Shown one piece after another: positions 47,950-57,356 of a stretch of DNA of 64,000 nt. Source of the stretch: Seonamhaeicola sp. ML3 (GTDB lineage: Bacteria; Bacteroidota; Bacteroidia; Flavobacteriales; Flavobacteriaceae). Within the stretch, counting starts at the first letter, position 1. Each line of letters starts with the position of its first letter. The translations under genes were made by a program, and so were the position numbers. The stretch is taken from contig NZ_CP096884.1 in assembly GCF_023273855.1 (NCBI RefSeq), positions 1,054,001-1,118,000 of the forward strand. Reading direction: 5' to 3'. A model generated the notes under the pieces. That model had not been told where the DNA came from, made no database searches, and was given only the letters and a program-made list of their open reading frames with translations.

Positions 47950-48876
47950 ATGGATTTAGTAAAAGAAATAAACCGATTAAGAAAAGAAAAGAACGCTGTG
48001 ATTTTGGCCCACTACTACCAAGAGGGTGCCATTCAGGATATTGCAGACTATGTTGGTGATAGTTTAGGTTTATCTCAAAAAGCTGCTGAAACCGATGCCG
48101 ACATTATTGTATTTGCCGGTGTTCATTTTATGGCAGAAACAGCAAAAATTTTAAATCCAACCAAAAAAGTAGTTTTACCAGATTTAGACGCAGGATGCTC
48201 ATTAGCAGACTCCTGTCCTCCAGAGTCATTCAAAGCCTTTAGAGAACAACATCCAGACCACGTGGTGATTACCTATGTAAACTGTTCTGCCGAGATAAAA
48301 GCCTTGAGCGATATAGTTTGTACATCATCTAATGCCTTAAAAATTGTAAACTCTATCCCAAAGGAAACACCTATCATTTTTGCTCCTGACAAAAACTTAG
48401 GACGATACATCATAAAAGAAACCGGAAGGGATATGTTATTATGGGACGGTAGTTGTGTGGTTCATGAAGCCTTCTCTATGGATAAGTTAATTGAGCTTCA
48501 TAAAAAACACCCCGAATACAAGATTATTGCGCACCCAGAGTCTGAAGAACACATTTTAAATACGGCTACGTACATAGGGTCTACTTCGGGAATGATCAAT
48601 TACGTAAAGGAGCATCAGGATGAGAAATTCATTGTTGCAACCGAAGCTGGTATTCTTCACAAAATGCAATTGGAAATGCCAAATACAGAATTGATTCCTG
48701 CTCCTGCGGTAGAAGACAATACCTGTGCCTGTAGCGAATGCCATTTCATGAAAATGAACACCATGCAAAAACTTTATGAGTGTTTATTAAATGAAAGTCC
48801 AAGCATAGATGTACCTGAGCCATTACGATCTAAAGCGTTATTACCAATAGAGCGTATGTTAGAATTATCTAAGTAA
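47950..48876 (+). CDS. nadA: quinolinate synthase
   Basis: 308 residues. The three 4Fe-4S ligands are seen in [10 protein letters not shown] or YVNCSAEIK (mid), IVCTSSNA and [28 protein letters not shown] is the first substrate loop. It condenses iminoaspartate with dihydroxyacetone phosphate to quinolinate. nadB begins 3 bases after its stop. Confidence 0.96.
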   Translation: MDLVKEINRLRKEKNAVILAHYYQEGAIQDIADYVGDSLGLSQKAAETDADIIVFAGVHFMAETAKILNPTKKVVLPDLDAGCSLADSCPPESFKAFREQHPDHVVITYVNCSAEIKALSDIVCTSSNALKIVNSIPKETPIIFAPDKNLGRYIIKETGRDMLLWDGSCVVHEAFSMDKLIELHKKHPEYKIIAHPESEEHILNTATYIGSTSGMINYVKEHQDEKFIVATEAGILHKMQLEMPNTELIPAPAVEDNTCACSECHFMKMNTMQKLYECLLNESPSIDVPEPLRSKALLPIERMLELSK

Positions 48877-48879
48877 GAC

Positions 48880-50442
48880 ATGCTAGATACCAATTACTTA
48901 GTTATAGGATCGGGTGTCGCTGGTTTAACCTTCGCTGTTAAAATAGCCGAAACCTTTCCCGAACGTAATGTTGTTATTGTAACTAAGGACAGTGAAGACG
49001 AATCTAACACCAAATACGCCCAAGGCGGTATGGCGGTGGTTCTCAACAAAGAAGAAGATTCTTTTAAAAAACACATTCAGGACACTTTAATCGCCGGTGA
49101 TGGTTTATGCGATAAAGACGTTGTAGAAATGGTTATAGAAGAAGGTCCGCAACGCCTTAGCGAACTTATCGAGTGGGGTGCAAATTTTGACGAAGACCAT
49201 GATGGAAATTTAGACCTCGGGAAAGAAGGCGGTCACTCAGAATATCGTATTGTACACCATAAAGATTTAACGGGAGCAGAAATTGAACGCACGCTTATAA
49301 AACGTGTTCATCAACTCCAAAATATCACTTTATTACCGCATCATTTTGCCATAGACTTAGTAACTAATCACCATATTGAAGGTGTAGATGAAACCGAGTT
49401 GGTATGTTATGGTGCCTACGTTCTTAATGAAAAATCGGGTGATATTTTTACCATAAAAGCAGATGCGACCCTGCTGGCATCTGGTGGTATTGGCTGTGTA
49501 TATGGACATACTACAAATCCAATTATTGCCACTGGAGATGGTATTGCTATGGCTTACAGAGCCAAAGCAAGAATTAGAGATATGGAATTTGTGCAATTCC
49601 ACCCAACAGCGCTTTATCAAAGAAAAGGAGAATCGGCATTTTTAATCTCTGAAGCCGTGAGGGGCTATGGTGCATACCTTAGAACTAGAAAAGGTAAACG
49701 CTTTATGCTAGATTACGACGATAGAGCAGAATTGGCCTCGAGAGATATTGTATCTCAAAGTATAGATGCCGAAATGAAAAAGGCTGGAGATAGCCATGTA
49801 TTTCTAGACTGCACCCATTTAGATATTGAAGGATTTAAAAAACACTTTCCAACAATCTACAATAAGTGTTTATCCCTTCATATAGATGTTGAAAAAGATT
49901 GGATACCAGTAGTACCAGCTTCACATTATTTATGTGGTGGTGTTGAAGTTGATAAAAACGGAAAAACTACCGTAGAAAACCTATTTGCTTGTGGGGAATG
50001 TTCTAAAACAGGTTTACATGGTGCCAATAGGCTTGCTTCGAATTCGTTGTTAGAAGCCTTGGTCTATGCCCACAATATTTACAAGCACCTATCTTTAAAC
50101 AACTACAAAAAGCAAGATGTGGTTATTCCAGAATGGAATGATGAAGGTACGACCATTACCGAAGAGCATATTCTTATAAGACATAGTCTTAAAAGTTTAC
50201 AAGCCTTAATGCGCGATTATGTGGGTATTGTACGCAGCAATAAACGTTTAAAGCGCGCTATAAGACACCTAGACCTCATCTATAAAGAAGTTGAAGATTT
50301 ATATCGCGAATCTAAGATTACGGCATCGCTCTGCGAACTTCGCAATATGGTAAATATCGCTCACCTTATCATTGGCCAATCTTTAGAACGCAAAGAAAAT
50401 AAGGGTGGGTATTTTAACAAGGATAATGTTAAAAAACATTAA
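48880..50442 (+). CDS. nadB: L-aspartate oxidase
   Basis: 520 residues. FAD motif VIGSGVAGLTFAVK, the NTKYAQGGMAVV loop, active-site HPTALYQ region and the ANRLASNSLLEALV C-terminal FAD segment are intact. It oxidises aspartate to iminoaspartate and hands it to NadA. Coupled to nadA; nadC is not in the window. Confidence 0.96.
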   Translation: MLDTNYLVIGSGVAGLTFAVKIAETFPERNVVIVTKDSEDESNTKYAQGGMAVVLNKEEDSFKKHIQDTLIAGDGLCDKDVVEMVIEEGPQRLSELIEWGANFDEDHDGNLDLGKEGGHSEYRIVHHKDLTGAEIERTLIKRVHQLQNITLLPHHFAIDLVTNHHIEGVDETELVCYGAYVLNEKSGDIFTIKADATLLASGGIGCVYGHTTNPIIATGDGIAMAYRAKARIRDMEFVQFHPTALYQRKGESAFLISEAVRGYGAYLRTRKGKRFMLDYDDRAELASRDIVSQSIDAEMKKAGDSHVFLDCTHLDIEGFKKHFPTIYNKCLSLHIDVEKDWIPVVPASHYLCGGVEVDKNGKTTVENLFACGECSKTGLHGANRLASNSLLEALVYAHNIYKHLSLNNYKKQDVVIPEWNDEGTTITEEHILIRHSLKSLQALMRDYVGIVRSNKRLKRAIRHLDLIYKEVEDLYRESKITASLCELRNMVNIAHLIIGQSLERKENKGGYFNKDNVKKH

Positions 50443-50627
50443 TATAATTAAAATTATTCTTTTAGAATATAAAGTTCCTACAATCAAAAGATAATAAACT
50501 ACAAATAATCTGGTATTTCAATTTTTTACTTAAAATTAAAATCAGAAATTTAAAAATATGACCATTTATTACATCAATCTAGTCAAACAATTATAAATAA
50601 AGCACTTTTAGTCCTTAAGAAATAAGG

Positions 50628-51134
50628 ATGACAATACATAATAAAATTTTTTTGAGACTTTTATCAACTTATAGTACCTTTTTGATTTTCAGTTGCACAC
50701 CAAAGAATATTCAAGCGAATGATGAATATAGTATCAATCTGTCTTTAACAAAAGAGAATGACTGGAAAATGTCTAGAGGAGTATTCGAATTGATTAATGA
50801 TTACCGAAACAGTAAGAATAAATTACAGCTTAAAATAGATAGTTCTTATGCCTCTGCACTAGCTGTAAAACATAGCAAATATATGATGTCTAATAATATA
50901 GTCAATCATAATAACTTCTTTTGGAGAAAAGAAATTCTACAAGAAAAAGGAGCTATTAAAATAGCAGAAAACATCGCATACGGATATACAACGCCAAACA
51001 CAGTTGTAGAAGCTTGGCTTAAAAGCGAAGAACACGTATCAGTTATCCTTGGGGATTATACACACATTGGCTTCGGAATATTAACCAATGCTAATAATAA
51101 TCGAAAATATTACACTACTATTTATTACAAATAA
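50628..51134 (+). CDS. CAP-domain (SCP/PR1) lipoprotein
   Basis: 168 residues. N-terminal hydrophobic stretch ending FLIFSCT (lipobox, Cys near 23). The CAP fold residues are visible: His in AVKHSKYM, Glu in IAENIAYG, and Glu-His in SEEHVSVILGDYTHIGFG. CAP proteins are secreted; some bind lipids or sterols. Convergent with the DUF3050 operon, 14 bases apart. Confidence 0.82.
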   Translation: MTIHNKIFLRLLSTYSTFLIFSCTPKNIQANDEYSINLSLTKENDWKMSRGVFELINDYRNSKNKLQLKIDSSYASALAVKHSKYMMSNNIVNHNNFFWRKEILQEKGAIKIAENIAYGYTTPNTVVEAWLKSEEHVSVILGDYTHIGFGILTNANNNRKYYTTIYYK

Positions 51135-51148
51135 AGTTATCTGAATTT

Positions 51149-51946
51149 TTAATAAGAACACTTTTTCTTTGTCAAATTAATTTCATACAATATACCATCC
51201 CATAGCTCCACTCTCTTAATCAGAGCTTGCTTTGAGACTTCTAAAGCTTCATCCCATTTTTTATCAGAACTCCCACATAGTTCAGAAAGTAATTCTATTG
51301 CGATAGGTCCGTGAAAATCTCCGTCTAACTCAACATGACGCTCCAAGTAATATTGGAATTTTGGATAGGAAACACCTCTTTGCCTTTTAATTTTATCAAG
51401 AACATGTAAAAAAATATCAGGCAATAAATCTTCCCTACCAAATGTAAAAATGGCGGCTATTTTATGAATTTCATTAGTATTGATAACATTAAAAGTAAAA
51501 TTAAGAAAGCTCTTTAACCAATTTCTTAACTTTGATTTATTAATATGGGCATGTATACTATTCATGTCTGATACACCATTTACAAATCTTAAAATTTTCG
51601 TAGTATCAGCCCCAACCTCAAGCATAGCTTCAATGTACATTTCGTAATGACTTAATGGAGTTGATTTATTCCCAATATCACTTTCTTCTGCTAGAACCAA
51701 TTCATTTATAAATCGTACTGTTTTTGCGTTTGATAAAGGTTTCCAGGGAACTACAATATTAGTAAGGTTTGTTTGTAGTCCCTTCAATATCGACATGAAG
51801 TCCCACACAGAAAAAACATGATTTTCCATAAATATTTTAACATTGTTGACATCATCTAGCATTGAGTATACCGGGTGATTTTTCAATGTCATTTTCAGAC
51901 CCTTTAGTTCTTCATGTATTAACTCAATTTTTGCTTTCTTTTCCAA
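51149..51946 (-). CDS. DUF3050 family protein (heme-oxygenase-like fold candidate)
   Basis: 265 residues, nearly all helical. Matches DUF3050: LKNHPVYSMLDDV, HVFSVWDFMSILKGLQ, SHYEMYIEAM, FTFGREDLLPDIF and YYLERHVELDGDFHGPI. Acidic and His residues at Glu88, His100, Glu172, His204, Asp208 and His212 have spacing like ligands in heme-oxygenase-like diiron oxidases; this is inference. Third gene of an operon with two LuxR-HTH-like proteins (9-base gap upstream), suggesting it makes or modifies a small molecule that the others or the adjacent two-component system respond to. Confidence 0.78.
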   Translation of the reverse strand: MEKKAKIELIHEELKGLKMTLKNHPVYSMLDDVNNVKIFMENHVFSVWDFMSILKGLQTNLTNIVVPWKPLSNAKTVRFINELVLAEESDIGNKSTPLSHYEMYIEAMLEVGADTTKILRFVNGVSDMNSIHAHINKSKLRNWLKSFLNFTFNVINTNEIHKIAAIFTFGREDLLPDIFLHVLDKIKRQRGVSYPKFQYYLERHVELDGDFHGPIAIELLSELCGSSDKKWDEALEVSKQALIKRVELWDGILYEINLTKKKCSY

Positions 51947-51955
51947 AATAATTAT

Positions 51956-52759
51956 TTAAATGTTTAAATCGAACAGCTTTAAAAAAGACAGTTCTAAATC
52001 AATATAAAAACTTAATATTTTTTTTTTAAATTCTAATCTTACATTCTCGGCATCATATATATTATCAAGACTTTTTATTTCCTCAATTATGCAACTTGAA
52101 TGCTTACTTAATGTTTTTTTATTGGTGACATTATCTAAATCTAGTGCAGATAGATAGTGAATATTAAAAAAAAAAATCGCAGAGTTAAAACTATTTTCAG
52201 CTCTACAAAAACCCTTTACTTTTGTCTCAATAGTTTTATATCCGTCTTTAAAATAAGATGATTTATTACTCACAAAAAACTGGTTATCTTCTTGTAATTT
52301 TTGATATAAACAGGAAAAATAAGCTTCTCCTATTCTATTGGTCTTTTTGAAATTCATATTTTGATTTGACTCTTTCAAAAAACTACATAGAATGTTTTGT
52401 ACTTCATAATATGATAAACCACCTTTGTTTTTTAGAATATTATATAATCTTTTACCATATTTGTCGGCGTTTCGCTTTATACTTAAATGAAGAAAATCTT
52501 GCATTTTAAGAATTCCCAAATCAAAAGACTTTATTAAAGCCTGATATAAAGTTTTGACATTTAATTCACAATTTATTCTGTTGGCCAGAAAATCGTAAGC
52601 AGACAAATCTAAATTAAGAAATTCCTCTACTTCAGATTTGGAGTAATTTAGGGCATGTAACCTTAAAAAGTATATAGATTCATTACAAAGGCTAATAGTA
52701 TTCTTGTAATTTGATACTTTTTTAGTCTGTTTAAACTCATTGCTTATCATAAACACCAA
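51956..52759 (-). CDS. unknown protein with one LuxR-like HTH segment (paralogue of upstream gene)
   Basis: 267 residues; Met at residue 4 may be the start. The N-terminal part (about 37-84, LNYSKSEVEEFLNLDLSAYDFL...LYQALIKSFDLGIL) aligns with the first repeat of the upstream gene and has the spacing of a LuxR/FixJ helix-turn-helix (S..E...FL......, then ALxxxxxLGIL). The remainder is helical, Phe/Asn-rich and unrecognised. Its start lies 23 bases inside the upstream gene. AT-rich, Asn/Lys-heavy codon use sets it apart from the housekeeping genes. Confidence 0.6.
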   Translation of the reverse strand: MVFMISNEFKQTKKVSNYKNTISLCNESIYFLRLHALNYSKSEVEEFLNLDLSAYDFLANRINCELNVKTLYQALIKSFDLGILKMQDFLHLSIKRNADKYGKRLYNILKNKGGLSYYEVQNILCSFLKESNQNMNFKKTNRIGEAYFSCLYQKLQEDNQFFVSNKSSYFKDGYKTIETKVKGFCRAENSFNSAIFFFNIHYLSALDLDNVTNKKTLSKHSSCIIEEIKSLDNIYDAENVRLEFKKKILSFYIDLELSFLKLFDLNI

Positions 52760-53537
52760 ACTTTAGGAATTCTAATTTTATAACCATTTCTAATATTTCA
52801 TGATATATAGACAGTTTTATATCTGAATTTACTGCTTGCTTATCAGACAGAAATTCAAAAAGTTTTGCTTTAGCTTCATTGATATGTAACTGTATTAGAT
52901 TCCCACCACTCTTTTTGTCTGCTATTAATTTATACTGCAATGCCTTCCTTAAAGTACCAAACCAATTATTTGCTCCTACTTTCCCAAATATACTGTACTC
53001 CATAATCTTGAAAGCCTGAAAAGGGAAAGCTCGTTCTAGCTCTTTTGTTGAAATTTCTCCAAGCACATAATCATAATGTAGTTGGATTAATTCTAATTCA
53101 GAATCGCTCAAAACATCTTTATCTAAGCAATCGTAGTACTTGTGAAAAGCTGTTATTTCATTAGAAAAATGAAAATTCCTCAATAAATCTGAAATCTTTT
53201 CATCTCTTAAATTCAAATCCTTATCAGCTTCTATAGCTTGAAAAAAAGAATCGATAAATTGGACAGTTTTTGATTTAAGGTTACAGTTTACATAGTCCTC
53301 ATACTTTATCAACCCCCTAGCAGTTAAAACCTCAAATAATTTAAACCAATTATTTGTTCCAAAGAGGGCGTGGATTCGATTTTTGATTTCATGCAACTGG
53401 GGCTCACTAACATTTAGAAATCTTAATATCTCAGCATCGCTAAAATCGAGTAGATATATTCTTGCATATATGATGTCAATATTGTGGGGTGTAATTATTT
53501 CACTCTCATTGTTCTTTTCTGTAAATGTCCTTGGCAT
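52737..53537 (-). CDS. unknown protein with two LuxR-like HTH segments
   Basis: 266 residues. Two internal repeats: about 30-77 (LDFSDAEILRFLNVS...GTNNWFKLFEVLTARGLI) and about 159-205 (GEISTKELERAF...GANNWFGTLRKALQYKLI). Both have the pattern of LuxR-type DNA-binding HTH ends, and the shared GxNNWF box is unusual. First gene of the three-gene operon. Could be a two-headed DNA-binding protein or an HTH-derived adaptor. No sensor or enzyme domain seen. Upstream gap to the response regulator is 171 bases and likely holds the promoter. Confidence 0.6.
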   Translation of the reverse strand: MPRTFTEKNNESEIITPHNIDIIYARIYLLDFSDAEILRFLNVSEPQLHEIKNRIHALFGTNNWFKLFEVLTARGLIKYEDYVNCNLKSKTVQFIDSFFQAIEADKDLNLRDEKISDLLRNFHFSNEITAFHKYYDCLDKDVLSDSELELIQLHYDYVLGEISTKELERAFPFQAFKIMEYSIFGKVGANNWFGTLRKALQYKLIADKKSGGNLIQLHINEAKAKLFEFLSDKQAVNSDIKLSIYHEILEMVIKLEFLKFGVYDKQ

Positions 53538-53708
53538 TTTTTTTTGTAAATTTCACAGTTGCAAATTCAAAAACCAATTATTATGTAATAAGTGAAAAAA
53601 ATTTGATAATAGTGTGCTCTAGACACGATAAGTGGATTAATAATGTTTTTTTCTTAAATGGATAAGGCGCTACTTGATTTGCTTTAGCCTAGAAATAAGT
53701 GTTTGAGT

Positions 53709-54446
53709 TTAATAAGATAGACAAAGTAAATCTTGTAATTTTCTTAGCCTTCGCTTTGCGACTGGAAGAGTAATGTTATTAACAATTAACTCGCAATAAA
53801 ACCCACTTGATTTATTAATAGCTTTAATATAAACTACATTAACTAAATACTTATGGTGTATTCTAAAAAAAACATTGGAGCCTTCTAACCTTTTCTCATA
53901 TTCTCCAATATTTGTAGAAGCTACCTTTTTTTGTTTGTTTCTAAGATGAAAAGTTGTATACCTGCCTTCGGCCTCTAAGTAAAGTATGTCTACGAATTTA
54001 ATAAGTTCAATCTTTTCCATTCCAACAACAGCAATAGCTTCAATATTCAATTGCTCATATCCCCCCTTAATATTCGTGTTTGTCTCAACGCACTTCTTAA
54101 CTGCTCTTACTAAATCAACATAACCAATTGGCTTTACTAAATAACTTGAAATATTGTAATTATTTACCGCTGGAATAGCATATTGGGGATATGCAGTACA
54201 GAAGATTATTTTCGTATTGGATGGTTTTATAATATCTAAAAAATCAAACGTTGTATCTTTCCCCTCCAAATGTATATCTAATATGAATATGTCTACTTGG
54301 GTTTTTAAATGATAACTTAAAGCCTGCTCAATATTCACAGCTTTAAAAATCTCTCCAATAGTGTCGCAGTATTTTTTTATGTAAAGACTTAATAAATCTA
54401 AATTATCTAAGTCGTCATCTAAAATCAAAACATTAAACTTTTTCAT
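53709..54446 (-). CDS. LytTR-family response regulator
   Basis: 245 residues. Receiver domain: acidic pocket LILDDD (Asp10-12), phospho-Asp57 in IFILDIHLEG, Thr84 (FCTAYPQ), Lys105 (LVKP). C-terminal LytTR DNA-binding domain from about 137: VDILYLEAEGRYTTFHL and RIHHKYLVNVVYI. It sits 45 bases after the histidine kinase gene and upstream of the HTH-like/DUF3050 operon, its probable target. Confidence 0.93.
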   Translation of the reverse strand: MKKFNVLILDDDLDNLDLLSLYIKKYCDTIGEIFKAVNIEQALSYHLKTQVDIFILDIHLEGKDTTFDFLDIIKPSNTKIIFCTAYPQYAIPAVNNYNISSYLVKPIGYVDLVRAVKKCVETNTNIKGGYEQLNIEAIAVVGMEKIELIKFVDILYLEAEGRYTTFHLRNKQKKVASTNIGEYEKRLEGSNVFFRIHHKYLVNVVYIKAINKSSGFYCELIVNNITLPVAKRRLRKLQDLLCLSY

Positions 54447-54491
54447 TTACCAAACAAATTTTGTTAACATTTAAATTGTTCTCTTGTATAG

Positions 54492-55262
54492 TCATGGAGT
54501 TGTTTTATTAATTCGGATTTCTACCTGATGGATTCGATTTTCAATATTTTTGAAGACAAATTTGACTTTTAGTGTTTGCAAGAGTTTCTTTGATATACCA
54601 ATACCAAAGCCATAACTTTCTTGATTTAAAATGTTACTCTTGGAGTTTTCTTTGTTAGAATATGGTAAGATATTTTTACTTCCAAATGTATTACTTATCA
54701 CTAACAAATGGTGACTAGGATTATCACAAACAATTATTTCTATTGTACCACCAGGGTTTGTATATTTCATGGCGTTTTCAATAAGATTTTTTATTATGAT
54801 TCTGAAAAAATTCAAATCAGAAAAAACGACAGTATTGATATCTCCTGAAATTTTAAGATTTTGATTGTTTTTTTTAATGAATATTTGTAGAGAATCAACA
54901 ACCTCATGAACAAGTTTTACAATATGAAAAAAATTATTTTCGACTTCATAACCTTCTCGATTCAATTTAACCCACACCAATACATTGTTCAATAAATTAT
55001 GACTTTTTGTTAACTTGTATAGTAAAATCTCCAGATACTCCAGTCTTTCTTCATCTTTGAGAGTATGATAATTTTCTAAAAACTCATTACCAAAACCTAA
55101 CATAACACTATATGGGCCTATTAAGTCGTGTGCTAGCACGGTTAACAATTCATTTTTTACTGCAGATTCCTTTTTAGCATTAATCTCACTTTTTTTTGAT
55201 ATTGAAAATACAACAGCATTAAGTACAATACAAATAGCAAAAAGAATAACCAGTATATCCAT
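54492..55262 (-). CDS. short membrane histidine kinase with degenerate ATP lid
   Basis: 256 residues. One N-terminal helix (about 2-22), no periplasmic sensor. H-box VLAHDLIGPYSVML (His45), N-box NLIENAMKYTNPGG (Asn159/163), G2 box GFGIGIS (218-224). The G1 DxGxG motif is missing: the equivalent place reads VISNTFGSKNI. Either activity is altered or it works as a phosphatase or signal-blind partner. With the LytTR gene it makes a two-component pair; the cue is not encoded in the kinase itself. Confidence 0.9.
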   Translation of the reverse strand: MDILVILFAICIVLNAVVFSISKKSEINAKKESAVKNELLTVLAHDLIGPYSVMLGFGNEFLENYHTLKDEERLEYLEILLYKLTKSHNLLNNVLVWVKLNREGYEVENNFFHIVKLVHEVVDSLQIFIKKNNQNLKISGDINTVVFSDLNFFRIIIKNLIENAMKYTNPGGTIEIIVCDNPSHHLLVISNTFGSKNILPYSNKENSKSNILNQESYGFGIGISKKLLQTLKVKFVFKNIENRIHQVEIRINKTTP

Positions 55263-55805
55263 TAAGTTTTTTGGTTTTTAGGCTTAGGAAACAAAATAGA
55301 TTTTGAGGAGGTAAATGAACGCACGAAATTAGGTTTTTAAATTTTTCATTTCAATTGGTGTAGACCATACCCTTATAAGTATAGATGAACTGCAATTACA
55401 TATCGACTTCAGGTCTTTTAAGAAAATAGGGGCAATAAATGCCCCTATCAGTCCCCAAATCTTAAATCAATAGTATAAGTAAGCTATTAATCATTTTAAG
55501 ATGAAACAAATGTATTTAAAGAAAGTCTGTATGCAAGAACTCATTAAATAAGTGGTAACAATTTATACATAAACGTAGTTCATTAAGCAATACTAAAAGT
55601 AACTATGTGAATTTTAAAATTTTCTATCTTTAATTGTAAGACTTATACTAAATACTTACCACTTTTAATCAAAAAACACCAATTATTACATAAAGATTTA
55701 CACACAGTAACGGTTTTTGTTATTTGTGTTGTGAAGATAAATAGTTTGCACATTTTGTTCCTCAAACCAAGATCCTGAGCAAACAATAACAACAAATAAG
55801 TAATA
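55263..55805. other. 543-base intergenic region with one hairpin
   Basis: No convincing gene. It holds a perfect hairpin ATAGGGGCA/TGCCCCTAT (55426-55448) with a modest T-run on the minus strand, and a -33-like TTTTTG (near 55709) ahead of TAAATAGTTTG (55740 region), which could be a promoter for the small peptide gene at 55806. Confidence 0.5.
55426..55448 (-). terminator. possible minus-strand terminator with no assigned gene
   Basis: ATAGGGGCA (55426-55434) / TGCCCCTAT (55440-55448), loop ATAAA. On the minus strand it is followed by TTTTCTT. It could end the transcript of the 55908 membrane gene after a long tail, or an unannotated small RNA. Confidence 0.45.
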
Positions 55806-55928
55806 ATGAAAATAAAAAGAAATAAACTTGAACACTGCTGGCAAGTTTCTTGCAGTATAACTGAATTGATTGTTTTTCTCTTATCTGTAGCAGCCCTTAC
55901 TCTAGTATTATTTGCTTTCTGTTATTAA
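55806..55928 (+). CDS. putative 40-residue hydrophobic peptide
   Basis: ATG 55806 opens a 40-codon frame: basic start MKIKRNKLEHCWQVSC, then a hydrophobic helix (LIVFLLSVAALTLVLFAF) ending CY. It is preceded by promoter-like sequence and lies next to a two-component system, as small membrane or signal peptides often do. Three Cys (11, 16, 39) are notable. The stop overlaps the convergent membrane gene by 21 bases. Unproven. Confidence 0.4.
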   Translation: MKIKRNKLEHCWQVSCSITELIVFLLSVAALTLVLFAFCY

Positions 55929-56297
55929 TGCTGTTAAGTAAACAATCTCTCTACTCGACAATGTTGTTATGTTTGTAACAAATTTGTCTTTATTTTTCAT
56001 TGTAATAACAAGTAAATCTTTACCAATAGTTTCACAGTTCTCAATATCACACCTTCTTAATTTTATACATTTTTCATCTATTAGTTTTAAATAGATAGCT
56101 CTTCTAGAGAAAGTTATTACATTGGGCAACCTAAAATTTACTGCTTTTGTGTAAAAAAAAAGATATAAAATTAACAGGATGAACATATATCCTATGAAAA
56201 TTAATCTTGACGGAAGTAGCAGATAACCAATAATTGAATTAAGCAGAAAAATAATCAAATTAAAGGGAGATATTTCCTTAACTATAAGTTTTTTCAT
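55908..56297 (-). CDS. small membrane protein, hypothetical
   Basis: 129 residues: two hydrophobic helices (about 13-30 and 34-50) then a soluble beta-rich part (AIYLKLIDEKCIKLRRCDIENCETIGKDLLVITM) that looks like a PH-type domain, as in bacterial YdbS/YcxB-like proteins. Function unknown. Alone on the minus strand beside a large gene-poor stretch. Confidence 0.65.
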   Translation of the reverse strand: MKKLIVKEISPFNLIIFLLNSIIGYLLLPSRLIFIGYMFILLILYLFFYTKAVNFRLPNVITFSRRAIYLKLIDEKCIKLRRCDIENCETIGKDLLVITMKNKDKFVTNITTLSSREIVYLTALITESK

Positions 56298-56893
56298 TTA
56301 ATGAAATTAACTTAGTTATTCGCAATAAACAGAAAAGACGTAATAACTGGTTGGTTTTGTCAATAAATGAATAATAATTTTTTATTTCACAAGGACTTTC
56401 CTCTTATTTCCTTTAAGGTTCAATAATTCAAAAAATCTATAACTTAGAAAATTCGCTATTACAATCCTTTGAATATTAACTTAGTTTAAGATTCGTAAAA
56501 ACACATGCATATTGTTTATTATCAATATCCTTTTGTAATGATCATAAAGATGTTTAAACTTAAGGTTACTAAGAATTTCTAACAACATTTTGTTAATGAT
56601 ATTAATACAGAATTACAGCAGTCGCAAAAATTTCGGTAAGGTTAATATCCCATACATAAACATCATAATAATTACTCACATATTATAGCCTTACTGTTTT
56701 CTTAATAAAAAATCTATTCAATACCCGAAATATATTAAATTAACAATCTAGTTGTGAGAAACTATAAAGTGAACCACAGCACTGTAATGTTATGTTAAAA
56801 AATAAGCTCTCGAGGTTTTTTTCAAATTGATTTTAAGAATAGTAGTCTGCTAAAAAGGATTTACCACATAAATAAGATACTCTCTTTTTTTAA
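56298..56893. other. 596-base AT-rich region without visible genes
   Basis: Read on both strands: no long frame, tRNA or strong hairpin. Short runs such as TTAACTTAGTT recur. Probably decayed or regulatory DNA at the edge of the accessory island. Confidence 0.45.
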
Positions 56894-57226
56894 TCACTTA
56901 CTAAGCATTAATAATTCATTACAAAGTATTTCGGTTACATAGCGCTTCTCTCCTGCTTTGGTTTCGTAACTTCTATTGGTCAATTTACCTTCTACAGCAA
57001 TTTCTTTTCCTTTGGAAATATAGTTTTCCACGACATTTACCAATCCGCCTTTAACGATAATGTTGTGCCAATAGGCGCGTTCTACTTTATTACCGTTTTT
57101 GTCTTTGTAACTATCGTCTGTGGCAAGTGTAAATTTTGCCATTTTGTTACCATCAGAGAAGTTAATAATTTCTGGGTCTTGCCCTAATCTACCAATCAAC
57201 TGTACTTTGTTTCTAAGTGCGTTCAT
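56894..57226 (-). CDS. ssb: accessory single-stranded DNA-binding protein
   Basis: 110 residues: a complete OB fold (LRNKVQLIGRLGQDPE, YWHNIIVKGGLV, GKEIAVEGKLTNRSYE) but without the Gly/Pro linker and acidic C-terminal tip that recruit partner proteins in the housekeeping SSB. This short form is typical of secondary or element-borne SSBs. Divergent from the gene at 57428, with phased TTTGTA repeats between. Confidence 0.92.
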   Translation of the reverse strand: MNALRNKVQLIGRLGQDPEIINFSDGNKMAKFTLATDDSYKDKNGNKVERAYWHNIIVKGGLVNVVENYISKGKEIAVEGKLTNRSYETKAGEKRYVTEILCNELLMLSK

Positions 57227-57356
57227 AATTTTAAATTTTTGTGTTAAACAATTGATACTATCGAGTTCTTTATTACTGAAACGAGTCCAGCATTAATTCG
57301 ACACTGCAAATATGAAACAGCTTCCAAATATTATTCGGTTATTACTTATTTAAAAT

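Noticed and set aside
55501-55551. 16-codon frame MKQMYLKKVC...
   Set aside because: Too short and without promoter or ribosome-site support; a chance frame is likely.
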